Below, one piece after another: positions 1-8,800 of a stretch of DNA of 25,240 bases; the stretch's first letter is position 1, and the number at the start of each line of letters is the position of its first letter. The notes under the pieces were generated by a model, which saw only the letters and a list, made by a program, of their open reading frames with translations, was not told the DNA's origin and searched no databases. The stretch is from JBLIOB01 sp047639575 (lineage in GTDB: Bacteria > Bacteroidota > Bacteroidia > Flavobacteriales_D > Parvicellaceae). Location of the stretch: contig JBLIOB010000026.1 in the NCBI GenBank assembly GCA_047639575.1, forward strand, positions 1 through 25,240, written 5' to 3'. Position numbers and translations under genes: made by a program.

Positions 1-25
1 GATAATGCCGAAAAAAGGCACTATC
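1..25. terminator. Possible hairpin at the window edge
   Basis: GATAATGCC and GGCACTATC form a 9-bp stem with one mismatch around a short A-rich loop. Only a weak T-rich stretch follows (ctttag). It may terminate a gene lying before the window, but the upstream sequence is not visible, so this is a guess from structure alone. Confidence 0.3.
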
Positions 26-69
26 TTTAGTCTACTACTTTAGGCTTCATTATTAAAGGGCAACATATT

Positions 70-870
70 ATGATAACAACAAATTCACCTATAAAGCTCA
101 TATTGACAATTCTAATGCTGCTAACTCCAATTCTTGGACTAGCTAGAACCCATGATATTGGAGCTGTTTGCGATGCAACCGTCTTTCCTGCGGGACCTTT
201 TTTTTGCACGGACATTTCATCCTCAATGGTTGCTGCTGACCCTGGAGGAGCTTGGACAGCATCTTGCGGTTCATGTATTGATTTAATAACAGGAGAATTT
301 GATCCTGGAATTGCCGGGGTTGGAATCCACACAGTCATTTATTCGATGGGAACTCCTTGTAATATTAGTGATTCTATTGAAATCACCGTTAATAATGGTA
401 ATTTGGTTTCAATAACCACAAGTGACACATCATTATGTTTATTGCAAGACTCGATTCTCCTGGTCACCTCTCCACCGGGAGGAACAATTAACGGTAATGG
501 CGTTAACGGCTTATACTTTCATCCATCTGTGGCTGGCACGGGGAGTCATTCCATTATCTACAGTGTTTTACACTCGCCAGGGTGTAGCTCATCAGATAGT
601 TTGCAATTAATAGTAAACAATTGTACAGGGTTTGCAGCCACTAGAGACGATAAAAATTTAATCATATACCCAAATCCGGCCAGTAAAATGGTAGTAATTA
701 GTTCTTCCTCTCAAATTGGTCAAATCATACTTTATTCATCAGACGGAAGAATTGTCCATCAGGAAATATTAGAACAAAAATCAGCTGAATTGGATTTAAG
801 AGCTTTATTAAATGGAGTTTACTGGCTTAAATCTGCAAATTCTGTGTTGAAAGTTATCATTGAAAGGTAA
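70..870 (+). CDS. Small secreted protein with T9SS C-terminal sorting domain
   Basis: This 266-aa protein starts with a hydrophobic signal peptide (residues 1 to about 25, ending near ILGLA). The middle holds two similar beta-rich segments of about 85 residues, each with a 'F(D/H)P...AG.G.H.(V/I)IYS' core followed by a Cys and a Ser-Asp pair, as in Ig/HYR-like repeats common in secreted Bacteroidota proteins. The last 75 residues are a type A T9SS sorting domain: IYPNPAS near residue 199, then the 'LYSSDGR' strand, 'LDLRALLNGVYWLK' and a terminal 'KVIIER'. Known for the family: this tail targets the protein to T9SS and is normally cleaved at the surface. No enzymatic domain is visible, so its role is unknown; a structural or adhesive surface protein is plausible. 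A group II intron end lies 9 nt after the stop on the opposite strand. Confidence 0.85.
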   Translation: MITTNSPIKLILTILMLLTPILGLARTHDIGAVCDATVFPAGPFFCTDISSSMVAADPGGAWTASCGSCIDLITGEFDPGIAGVGIHTVIYSMGTPCNISDSIEITVNNGNLVSITTSDTSLCLLQDSILLVTSPPGGTINGNGVNGLYFHPSVAGTGSHSIIYSVLHSPGCSSSDSLQLIVNNCTGFAATRDDKNLIIYPNPASKMVVISSSSQIGQIILYSSDGRIVHQEILEQKSAELDLRALLNGVYWLKSANSVLKVIIER

Positions 871-879
871 CGAAGCAGT

Positions 880-953
880 ATCGAGTAAGCCAGGGGAATT
901 TCACCCCAAGCTTCTCACAGAACCGTACGTGAACCTCTCAATTCATACGGCTC
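880..953 (-). ncRNA. Group II intron catalytic domain V and branch-point domain VI
   Basis: Domain V is 920-953 on the minus strand and is exactly 34 nt long. GAGCCGUA pairs with UACGGUUC, a two-base CG bulge follows, then UGAAUU pairs with GGUUCA, capped by a GAGA (GNRA) tetraloop. The AGC catalytic triad is present. Domain VI is 919-880: GAG pairs with CUC, AAGCU with GGCUU and GGGG with CCCC. A single unpaired A at position 886 sits between two stems, where the lariat branch-point A belongs. The intron would end in ...CGAU at 880, seven nucleotides counted from the branch A, with the usual terminal AY. All pairings are read directly. No key base is damaged, so this half of the ribozyme looks intact. 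Confidence 0.92.
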
Positions 954-1143
954 TTCAAGTTCATGTATCCATCTCAGGTTACGGTTTTGCTTTCGCTCCT
1001 CCCATAAATTAAATGGTTGGCTAAGCTTTCCTGAACTGGTCAGCCCCTTCGCTCCAGTTCCATTACAGATCCTTCTTCACTACTACGAGCTGATCCGCCA
1101 CCCAAAAAAGTAATGGTAATTGCCTTACAGGTAGTTCCTGCTT
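880..1143 (-). mobile_element. Group II intron remnant, 3' part, without reverse transcriptase
   Basis: Read on the minus strand, this stretch ends with textbook domains V and VI (see 880-953). The sequence before them (about 1000-1110) reads in a short open frame as GGSARSSEEGSVMELERRG and then stops. This resembles, from memory, the sequence found just before the reverse transcriptase gene of other bacterial group II introns. Almost no room remains between that segment and domain V, so the roughly 1.2-1.8 kb reverse transcriptase/maturase gene is missing. I see no 5' GUGYG intron end. The minus-strand 5' side runs into the IS1595 element at 1144, so the rest of the intron may have been lost or displaced there. 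The intron end lies antisense to and just after the gene at 70-870. The 3' end is seen directly; the extent and deletion history are inferred. Confidence 0.7.
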
Positions 1144-1165
1144 GGGAGACTTCCTATATAAAGGC
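1144..1165 (+). repeat. IS1595 left terminal inverted repeat
   Basis: The 22 bases beginning GGGAGACTTCC and ending AAAGGC are exactly the reverse complement of 2083-2104. Confidence 0.88.
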
Positions 1166-1186
1166 CTACGTAAATAGTTTACGTAG
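1166..1186 (+). promoter_or_regulatory. Perfect hairpin in the transposase leader
   Basis: CTACGTAAA (1166-1174) and TTTACGTAG (1178-1186) form a perfect 9-bp stem around a 3-nt TAG loop. It starts one base inside the left inverted repeat and ends 35 nt before the transposase ATG, and there is no equivalent at the right end. It could bind a regulator, mark the transposase-proximal end, or fold in read-through RNA and reduce transposase translation as in some other IS. The role is inference; the palindrome is direct. Confidence 0.6.
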
Positions 1187-1221
1187 TAAGATTATAGTTT
1201 AGACCCAAAACGAAATCTGCT

Positions 1222-2094
1222 ATGGATCTAATAGAAGTATTATCAAAGTACAACACCCAAACTAAGTGTATTAATTATTTAGAGTCTCAACGCTGGCCAG
1301 ATGGTCCGGTATGTCCATATTGTGAATCTAAGGACTCTCATGAAAAAACTAAGGAACTTATACATAAGTGCAATTGTTGTCAAAGGAGCTTCAGTGTGAT
1401 GGTTGGGACAATTTTTCAATCGACAAAGCTACCCTTACCAAAATGGTTTGCAGCTATAGCCCTAATTAAAGAAGCAAAGAAGGGAATTTCATCGATGCAA
1501 TTATCCAGACATTTACAGGTAAACAAAAATACCGCATGGTATCTACAATCAAGAATACGTCAAGCAATGAAAGAAAATCTGCCAATAGATGGATTGGTTG
1601 AGGTTAATGAAGCATTTATTGGAGGAAGTACATCTAATATGCACACATCTCACATAATAAAAAAGAAGATATACTGTGGGGGAAAAGAACATAAGATGAC
1701 CGCCTTAGGAATGATTGAACGTAATGGAGGGATCATACTTCAGGTTATTCCCAAGGCAAATAAAGAATACATTCGGCCAATTTTAAAACAACGAATTAGC
1801 TCAAAGAGCACTTTGATCACTGATGGACATGGAAGTTATGTGAGTTTAAGAAAAGATTTCAAAGAACATATTGCTCTTAATCATAGTAAAGGATTGAGAC
1901 AAAAAGGGAAATACAATTTAAGTTCTATAGAAGGTTTTTGGGCTCTGTTCAAACGTGCAGCTATGGGGGTTCACCATTCTATTTCATACAGACATTTACA
2001 AAGCTATATGGATGAAATAGCGTTTAAATACAATCCAAATATGTTTAAAACAGTAATAAACAACCCACTATCTGAAAAATATGCCTTTATATAG
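1222..2094 (+). CDS. IS1595-family (ISXO2-like) transposase, first catalytic Asp replaced
   Basis: The 290-aa protein has the full IS1595 layout: an N-terminal zinc ribbon (CPYC near residues 32-35 and CNCC near 50-53), the 'GTIFQSTKLPL.KWF' helix region, 'KKGISSMQLSRHL' and 'AWYLQSRIRQAM' DNA-binding segments, then the ISXO2 DDE-type nuclease fold. The second catalytic Asp is present (D201 in ITDGHGSY), and so is the acidic motif SIEGFWALFKR (E237). The first catalytic position, normally Asp in the family motif VEVDExYIGG, is Asn here (N129, codon AAT at 1606-1608, in VEVNEAFIGG). Loss of that metal ligand should abolish or greatly weaken transposition. Otherwise the frame is intact and full length, so the change looks recent. 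The TAG stop lies inside the right inverted repeat. The IS1595 assignment is firm; inactivity is inferred. Confidence 0.93.
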   Translation: MDLIEVLSKYNTQTKCINYLESQRWPDGPVCPYCESKDSHEKTKELIHKCNCCQRSFSVMVGTIFQSTKLPLPKWFAAIALIKEAKKGISSMQLSRHLQVNKNTAWYLQSRIRQAMKENLPIDGLVEVNEAFIGGSTSNMHTSHIIKKKIYCGGKEHKMTALGMIERNGGIILQVIPKANKEYIRPILKQRISSKSTLITDGHGSYVSLRKDFKEHIALNHSKGLRQKGKYNLSSIEGFWALFKRAAMGVHHSISYRHLQSYMDEIAFKYNPNMFKTVINNPLSEKYAFI

Positions 2095-2104
2095 GAAGTC
2101 TCCC
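2083..2104 (-). repeat. IS1595 right terminal inverted repeat
   Basis: This is the reverse complement of 1144-1165, perfect over 22 bases. The transposase stop codon (2092-2094) lies inside it, so the last codons of the gene double as part of the IS end. Confidence 0.88.
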
Positions 2105-2370
2105 CCACAGGCAGGTACGGCACCTTTCTTAGATGGACTTACGTACTTGTTCAAGTTCTAAGAAAACAATAAAGAAGTGGTATCTCTAAAATGCGATATC
2201 ATGATCTGATGTAACTGCTCAAACGCTTCTATGCTCTCTAATCTGATTTTGTTATCATCTTTAGTAAGTTAACTAACCCGGTTGCAAAAATACAAGCTCA
2301 AACGTCACGTTCGGAAATTACGGCCCTTTTCTTATAACGTTCCTCTTGTTTTCGCGTAACATTAAACACA
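2105..2370. other. Intergenic stretch after the IS, possible gene remnant on minus strand
   Basis: No complete gene is visible. On the minus strand about 34 codons from roughly 2275 to 2172 are open and protein-like (LESIEAFEQLHQIMISHF), but there is no good start and an early stop, so this may be a fragment of a disrupted gene. A minus-strand TATTTTTG (2292-2285) matches the Bacteroidota -7 box TAnnTTTG and lies before that fragment, without a clear -33 partner. A short perfect inverted repeat AACGT-C-ACGTT is at 2301-2311. I did not find a clear promoter for the gene at 2371. Confidence 0.35.
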
Positions 2371-2781
2371 ATGGAAAGACCAAGGACACAAACAAGAGCT
2401 ATGGCCCTACGATATATCGATGATGATATTGTAGAGCTTAATGTTACGCCTGGTTGGGATGAAATGGAAACTGCAGAAATTGCGAATGAAAATATTAGTG
2501 CATTTATTGACCTTATTGAAGGTCAGAAAGTTGCCGTTTTGGTCATCATGCCTAATCATCATTTGTTACCTGAAGCAAGAAAAGCCTACCGAGATAGATC
2601 GGTAGCTATGCATTGTATTGCTCTAGTAGCACCATCTTCACTTAAAAAGTTAATCGCTAGTTTATTAATCTCCACATTTGGATCTAGAGCTCCGGCTCCA
2701 ACTAAAGTCTTCAAATCAAAGAGAGATGCTTTAGACTGGATTCATAGCAAGTTTCTGGCTGATAATTCGAATGCTACTTAG
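2371..2781 (+). CDS. DUF7793/STAS-like small cytoplasmic protein
   Basis: This 136-aa protein has no signal peptide or membrane segment. Its layout resembles the DUF7793 (SpoIIAA/STAS-like) proteins frequent in Bacteroidota: an N-terminal acidic 'YIDDDIVELNVTPGW' strand, a helix with 'EMETAEIANENISAFIDL', a central strand 'VAVLVIMPNHHLL', 'EARKAYRD' and the strand 'MHCIALVAPSSLKKLIASLLIS', and the closing motif 'PTKVFKSKRDALDWIHS', which is the most typical part. Proteins with this fold are thought to act in regulation or protein-protein contact, but a precise function is not known to me. It stands alone between the IS element and a shared terminator. The start at 2371 is the first in-frame ATG and gives a family-like length. 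Confidence 0.7.
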   Translation: MERPRTQTRAMALRYIDDDIVELNVTPGWDEMETAEIANENISAFIDLIEGQKVAVLVIMPNHHLLPEARKAYRDRSVAMHCIALVAPSSLKKLIASLLISTFGSRAPAPTKVFKSKRDALDWIHSKFLADNSNAT

Positions 2782-2818
2782 GCAGATAATTACCAGATAA
2801 AGTACATTGAGTCGTCCT

Positions 2819-2857
2819 AAAAAAGGCTGTCCATTTAAATGGACAGCCTTATATTTT
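2819..2857. terminator. Bidirectional terminator between convergent genes
   Basis: 2823-2850 is a perfect 28-bp palindrome (AAGGCTGTCCATTT and its reverse complement). A run of seven T follows on the plus strand (2854-2860) and a run of at least six T on the minus strand (opposite 2819-2824). It sits 41 bp after the DUF7793-like stop and 23 bp after the adhesin stop on the other strand, so it can serve both transcripts. Confidence 0.9.
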
Positions 2858-2873
2858 TTTACGTGAGTTGAGA

Positions 2874-5800
2874 TTACCTCATCAAAATCAATTTGTATGT
2901 TTTAGTAAGATCTCCAGACGTTACTCTCAAGTAGAATGTTCCAGTTTGTTCACCATTCAGATCGAACCTCACAGCTCCTTCTGATCCCGCTGCTTTTCTA
3001 GATTCAATCAGTTGGCCAATCAAGTCATAGATTTCGAACCTCACATCATTTGTTCCTCCAAGATTGTAAAGAACATTGAATGCGCCATTCGTAGGATTTG
3101 GATAGATGTTCATGCTCCAATTATCGTTCTCAATAATTAACGTTGGAGAAGTCACTTCAAATGAATCAATCAATGCACATCCAAGTGCATCAGTCACCGT
3201 AACCGTATACCATCCTGGTAACAACGTGATGATGTTAAATGTAGTATCTCCGTTGTTCCAACTAACTGTAAATGGTCCAGTAGGTGTTCCGCTTAATGCT
3301 AAAGCAATGTCACCATCTGCACATGTAGGACAAGTTGCATCCGTAATGGTTGGAACTAATCCAAATGAAGCAGTAGATGGAATCAAGTAAGTGAATGTTT
3401 GCGTACACCCTGATCCTTGATCAATTACCGTAACAGAATATGAACCAGAAGCAAGTGATCCAACATCTTCTGTTGTTTCCGTAGTCGTCCAATCATAGGT
3501 GAATGGGCCCGTTCCTCCTACTACTGTTAAATCAATGCTACCTACTCCCAACATACAGCTATCTGCACTTATTACTGCTGAAGTTGTAAACCCGACAGAG
3601 TCCCCAACCAACACTGCTAATGTGTCTACACAGCCATCAGATAAATCTGTTACGGTAACAACGTATGCTCCAGTTCCTAATGAATCAAGATCTTCAGTTG
3701 CTTCTCCGTTATCCCAGCTATAAGAGAATGGACCTGTACCACCGGTTACGGTTAAGTCAATCATTCCAGAAGTATCTGAACAGAATTCATTAGTTGAAGT
3801 TGCCGACACTGTATATCCGACTGTATTAGAAATGATCGTATCTAAGTATCCGATACAACCAGATCCATCATCAATAGTTACTGAATAAGATCCAGCAATC
3901 ACTCCACTTAAATCTTCCGTTGTCGCTCCATTACTCCAGGTAAACGTATATGTTCCTATTGGCGTAACATCAATATCAACAGCTCCAGTACTTGCATTAC
4001 AATAATCATCTGTTACACTTAGAATGCTAGGTGCATAGGTTAAAACATTACCGACTGTTTGTGTTGTAGAAATAGTACAACCGCTTTCATCTTCAACCAT
4101 AACCGTGTATGTTCCAGTTGCTAATCCAGTAATAGGATTTCCGGTTTGAACTACGCCATCTAAGTAGTAAGTATAAGTAACACCTCCAATTGCGACTGCA
4201 TCAATTGAACCTGCACCTCCTCCACAGTTATCATCAGTTACCACAATAGTTGCAAATGTCAATGCTGGGTTAATCAAACTATCTATCTCATAAGTAATCG
4301 AACTAGTGCATCCTGTTGCATCTTCAATAGTGATCGTGTAGAATCCTGCAGACAATCCAGTTACAGTAGAACTAGTTGAACTCACTCCTATCCAGCTGTA
4401 CGTATATGGTGAAGAACCACCTGTAACAGTTACATCAATACTTCCTCCATCGTCATTACACATTTCATCAACTATTACTTCTACTACCGTGAAGTTATCA
4501 TCACTACCCATCGTTCCTGAATAAGTAATCGCACATCCGCTGAAATCAGTAACCGTGCAAATGTAATTTCCAGATGTTAATCCAACTGCGTCTTCCGTAG
4601 TTTGACCATCAGACCATAAGTATGTATAAGGACCACTTCCTCCTGAAATTGTTAAGTCAATAACTCCTGTGCTGTCTCCGCAGTTTTCATTGACAATCAC
4701 GTCACTAGTAATTACCACACCGGTTGAAATATTTGCAACAGTGGTATCCAATGTAACTGTACAACCTGCACTATTCATTACGTCAACAGAATATAAGCCT
4801 CCAGACAAAGCAAGTAAATCTTCAGTAGTGGCTCCATTCGACCAAGCAAATGTATAGGTGTCAACAGCGGACATTGTAATGTCAATAGCTCCAGTTGTGT
4901 CTCCGCAATTCTCATCAGTTACAACAGCTGATACAGTAAATCCAGGGTTACTTACTATTACAGTATCGATTGATATAGTGCAACCTGCACCATCATCAAT
5001 AATAACGGAGTACGTACCTGACATTATTCCCGTTAAATCTTCTGTTGTTGCTCCAGTGTTCCAGTTGAACGTGTAAGAACCTGCAGGTGAAACATTAACA
5101 TCTATCGCGCCATTACTTGTTCCACAATCTTCATCTGTTATACTACTGAAGCTTGGTGTAAATGGTAGCGCATTAACAACCGTTTGAATTGAAGTAGCGG
5201 TACAACCATTTTCATCTTCGATCATTATTGTATAGGTTCCTCCTAATAATCCAGTCATTGGATTACTTGGTTGAACAACACCATCTAGGTAATAGTTATA
5301 AGTAGTTCCGCCTATTGCAGTAACATCAATTGCTCCTACTGCACTTCCACAGTTATCGTCAGTTAATACTACAGAAGAAAATCCTAATGCTGGGTTTGTT
5401 AAACTATCAACAAAATATGTAATGGTCTTTGCACATCCAGCTGCATCTTCAATAGTAAGGTCATAAGACCCGCCTGACAATCCAGACACCGAAGTTGAGC
5501 TAGAAGAAGAACATGCTCCTGCGAATATGAATAGAGAACCAACCGGTGGATTAGGCCCCTGAGCAAATATGACTGCTCCTGAAGGATCTAATAAGTTGAA
5601 ACTTACCTCATTATCAAATGCTCCTGCAGACCAGATCAATTCAACATTCTCTCCGTCACATACTTCGAAGGTTTCCATGTTAGCTCCTCCACCAAGAACA
5701 GTAAAGTTTCCAATAGAACTTCCATCAATTAATACTTCAACATCAGCGCCATTCCAACTGGTACTAGCATCAAACATGTCTAGCGTGTAATCACAACAAG

Positions 5801-8800
5801 CTTGTCCTGTTGCTCCGGTCCAAGTAAATGTATAGGGTGCAACTCCTCCTGATACAGTAACCTCAATGCTACCTCCATCGTCATCGCACATCTCGTCTAC
5901 GATAACATCTGAAACCGTAAAGCTGTCTGTGCTGCCCATAACTCCAGAATAGTTAACAGCACATCCTGTCGCGTCTGTCGCTACACATGTATAAGTTCCT
6001 GCCGTTAATCCAATCGGATCTTCAACAGTTTGGCCATCTGACCACAAGAAAGTATAAGGTAAAGATCCTCCAGCTACAGAAATATTAATTGTTCCAGTGC
6101 TGTCACCACATGTTTCATTGACAATTACATCACCTGTTATCCCTATTCCTGTAGTAGTGTTGTTCACTAGTGTATCTAAACTAGCAACACAACCAGTTGA
6201 GTTGGTAACATCAACAGAATAAGAACCAGCAGATAATCCAGCTAGATCTTCCGTTGTTGCCCCATTGGACCAAGAGAACGTATAAGCATCCGCAATCGAC
6301 ATTGTAATATCTATTGCTCCTACACCGTCTCCACAGTTTTCATCTGTAATCACAGCTGAAACATTGAATCCTGGAATGTTTAGAATAACCGTATCCAATG
6401 TAGTTGTACAACCAGCACCATCATCAATATCGACTGAATAAATTCCAGACATTATGCCTGTTAAATCTTGTGTTGTTGCAGCTGTATTCCACAAGTAGTT
6501 ATAAGCTCCAACAGGTGTAACTAAAACATCTATGGCTCCGTTACTAAGTCCGCAATCTTCATCTGTGATACTGGCAAAAATTGCGGTAAAAGGAAGCGCG
6601 TCATTAATAGTGATGTCTTGTTCCACTGTACATCCGTTTTCATCTTCAATCACCACGTTATAAGTTCCAGCACCAATGCCAGTCCAGAATGGGAATGTTG
6701 TAGAAACTCCATCTAAGTAATAAGTATAGAATGTTCCTCCAGTTGCTGTGACACTTAGGTCACCACCTGATCCACAAATTGCATCGGTTACGGTTACAGT
6801 TGAGAACGCTAAAGCAAAGTTGTAAGCACTATCTACTTCATATGAATCCGAGTAAGAACACCCAACATCATCCGTAATCGTTAACCCATATATTCCAGGA
6901 TTTAAACCAGTGATTGCTGAAACGTTTGATCCAGCTCCAGGACAAGACCCTGTGAATACATAAAGAGAACCTACTGTTGGATTTACACCTTGTGTAAATA
7001 TGGTTGCTCCTGCAGGATCTAATAAGTTAAAGCTTACTTCATTATCAAAAGTTCCTGCTGTCCAGAACAACTCAACATTATCTCCGTTACAAACTTGGAA
7101 GGTTTCTGAAGCCACTGATCCGCCACCGGGAACAGAATAACTACCAGTTGGTGTTCCATTTATTTCAACATCAACCGATGCACCATTCCAGCCATCTCCG
7201 AACGTATCATTCATATCTAGCATATAGTCGCAACATACATTAGCTGCTCCGCCAGTCCAAGTAAATGTGTATGGAGAAATTCCGCCTGAAACAGTAACAG
7301 TAACACTACCTGCATCATTATCACACATCTCATCAACTATTACATCGCTTACTACAAAGCTTCCACCGTTATTAGAAATGGTACCACTATAATTAACAAC
7401 ACAACCACTTGCATCAGTTATCACACAAGTGAAAATTCCAGATGTTAATCCAGATACATCTTCCGTTGTTGCACCATTAGACCAAACAAAGTTGTATGGT
7501 AATGAACCTCCTGAAAGAACTAGATCAATAAATCCTGTGCTATCTCCACAGTTTTCATTTTGTTCTAAAGAACTTACCAGCGAAAGACCGGTAGTTTGAT
7601 TTAGTACCACCGTATCCATTGTAGCGGAACATCCAACGTTATCGGTGATCGTCACAGAATAGGACCCCGCAGATAATCCACTAATGTCTTCAGTAACATC
7701 TGCATTAGACCATGCAAAAGTATATGGAGTAAATCCTCCTGACACAGTAATGTCTATTGCACCAAATCCGTCTCCACAACTTTCATCGGTGACTGAAGTA
7801 ACTACTGCTCCAAAACCACCAGTGATGTTAGCAATTACTGAAGCGCTAGAAACAACACATCCGAAATTATCGGTAACGTCAACACTATAACTTCCAGCGC
7901 CTAATGCACCGATATCTTCTGTTGTTTGACCCGAATTCCACGAATAAGTTAGTGGAAGATTTCCACCACTAACAAAGATGTCTACGGCACCCCCAGCATT
8001 TCCACAACTTTCATCAATTGTATTTACACTATCTAATGCTAAAGTCCCAGCATTATTAATTAACGTGTAAGCACCACTTACCGTACATCCATTATTATCG
8101 GTAACATCAACACTGTAACTACCTGCGGTTAGTCCAGAAATATCTTCTATAATTGAACTGTTTGACCATAAGAAGGAAAGTGGAGCTGTACCGCCTGCAA
8201 TGGTTATGTTAATCGCTCCCGCAGCATTTCCACAAATCTCATTCGATACAGTGGCTCCAGATATTGCTAATCCTCCACCCGCATTAAGAACAGTTTCTAC
8301 AAAGGTTGTTGTACATCCATTGTTGTCAGTTATCTGCACACTGTATGTGCCAGCAGACAATCCTGAAATATCTTCTGTGGTAGCTGAATTAGACCATAAA
8401 TATATAATTGGTAAAGCACCACCTACGACTGTGATATCTATTGCTCCTGCCCCATTTCCACAAGCTTCATCCGTAACATTGAAAGTAGAAACAGCCATTA
8501 CACCTGAATTATTCCCAACAGTTGTACTTACAGGTAATGTACATCCTGATGCATCTGTTACAACACAAGTATAGATTCCGGCACTTAAGCTATTCAAGTC
8601 TTCTGTTGTTGCTGCAGTATTCCATAAGAATGTATAAGGAAGTACCCCGCCACTTACTGTGATATTGATTGAGCCTAACCCATTACCGCATTGCTCGTCA
8701 AATGTGTTTACGTTGTCAAGAGACAAAGTACCAGGATCGTTTGATACAATAATACTACCAGTATTAATGGTACATCCATTGTTGTCAGTAATATCACAAG

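Larger units (their letters stand above)
1144..2104 (+). mobile_element. IS1595-family insertion sequence (about 961 bp)
   Basis: A transposase gene is flanked by perfect 22-bp inverted repeats at 1144-1165 and 2083-2104. Outside these, weak inverted similarity continues (GTA, then CCTG, with unmatched bases between), so the true ends may be up to about 14 bp further out. IS1595 elements usually make 8-bp target duplications, but I found no matching direct repeat at either possible boundary. This fits an old insertion with rearranged flanks, or an element that joined to its present neighbour by deletion. The left side abuts the group II intron remnant. Element size and protein type both fit IS1595. 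Confidence 0.85.

Noticed and set aside
1130..2126. Target-site duplication around the IS
   Set aside because: Eight-base flanks compared at several possible boundaries do not match.
2264..2281. TTTAGTAAGTTAACTAAC, resembling the TetR operator
   Set aside because: The half-site spacing differs and it is about 20 kb away from the regulator; likely chance in AT-rich DNA.
2301..2311. AACGT-C-ACGTT inverted repeat before the DUF7793-like gene
   Set aside because: Too short to support a regulatory call without a regulator or a second copy.
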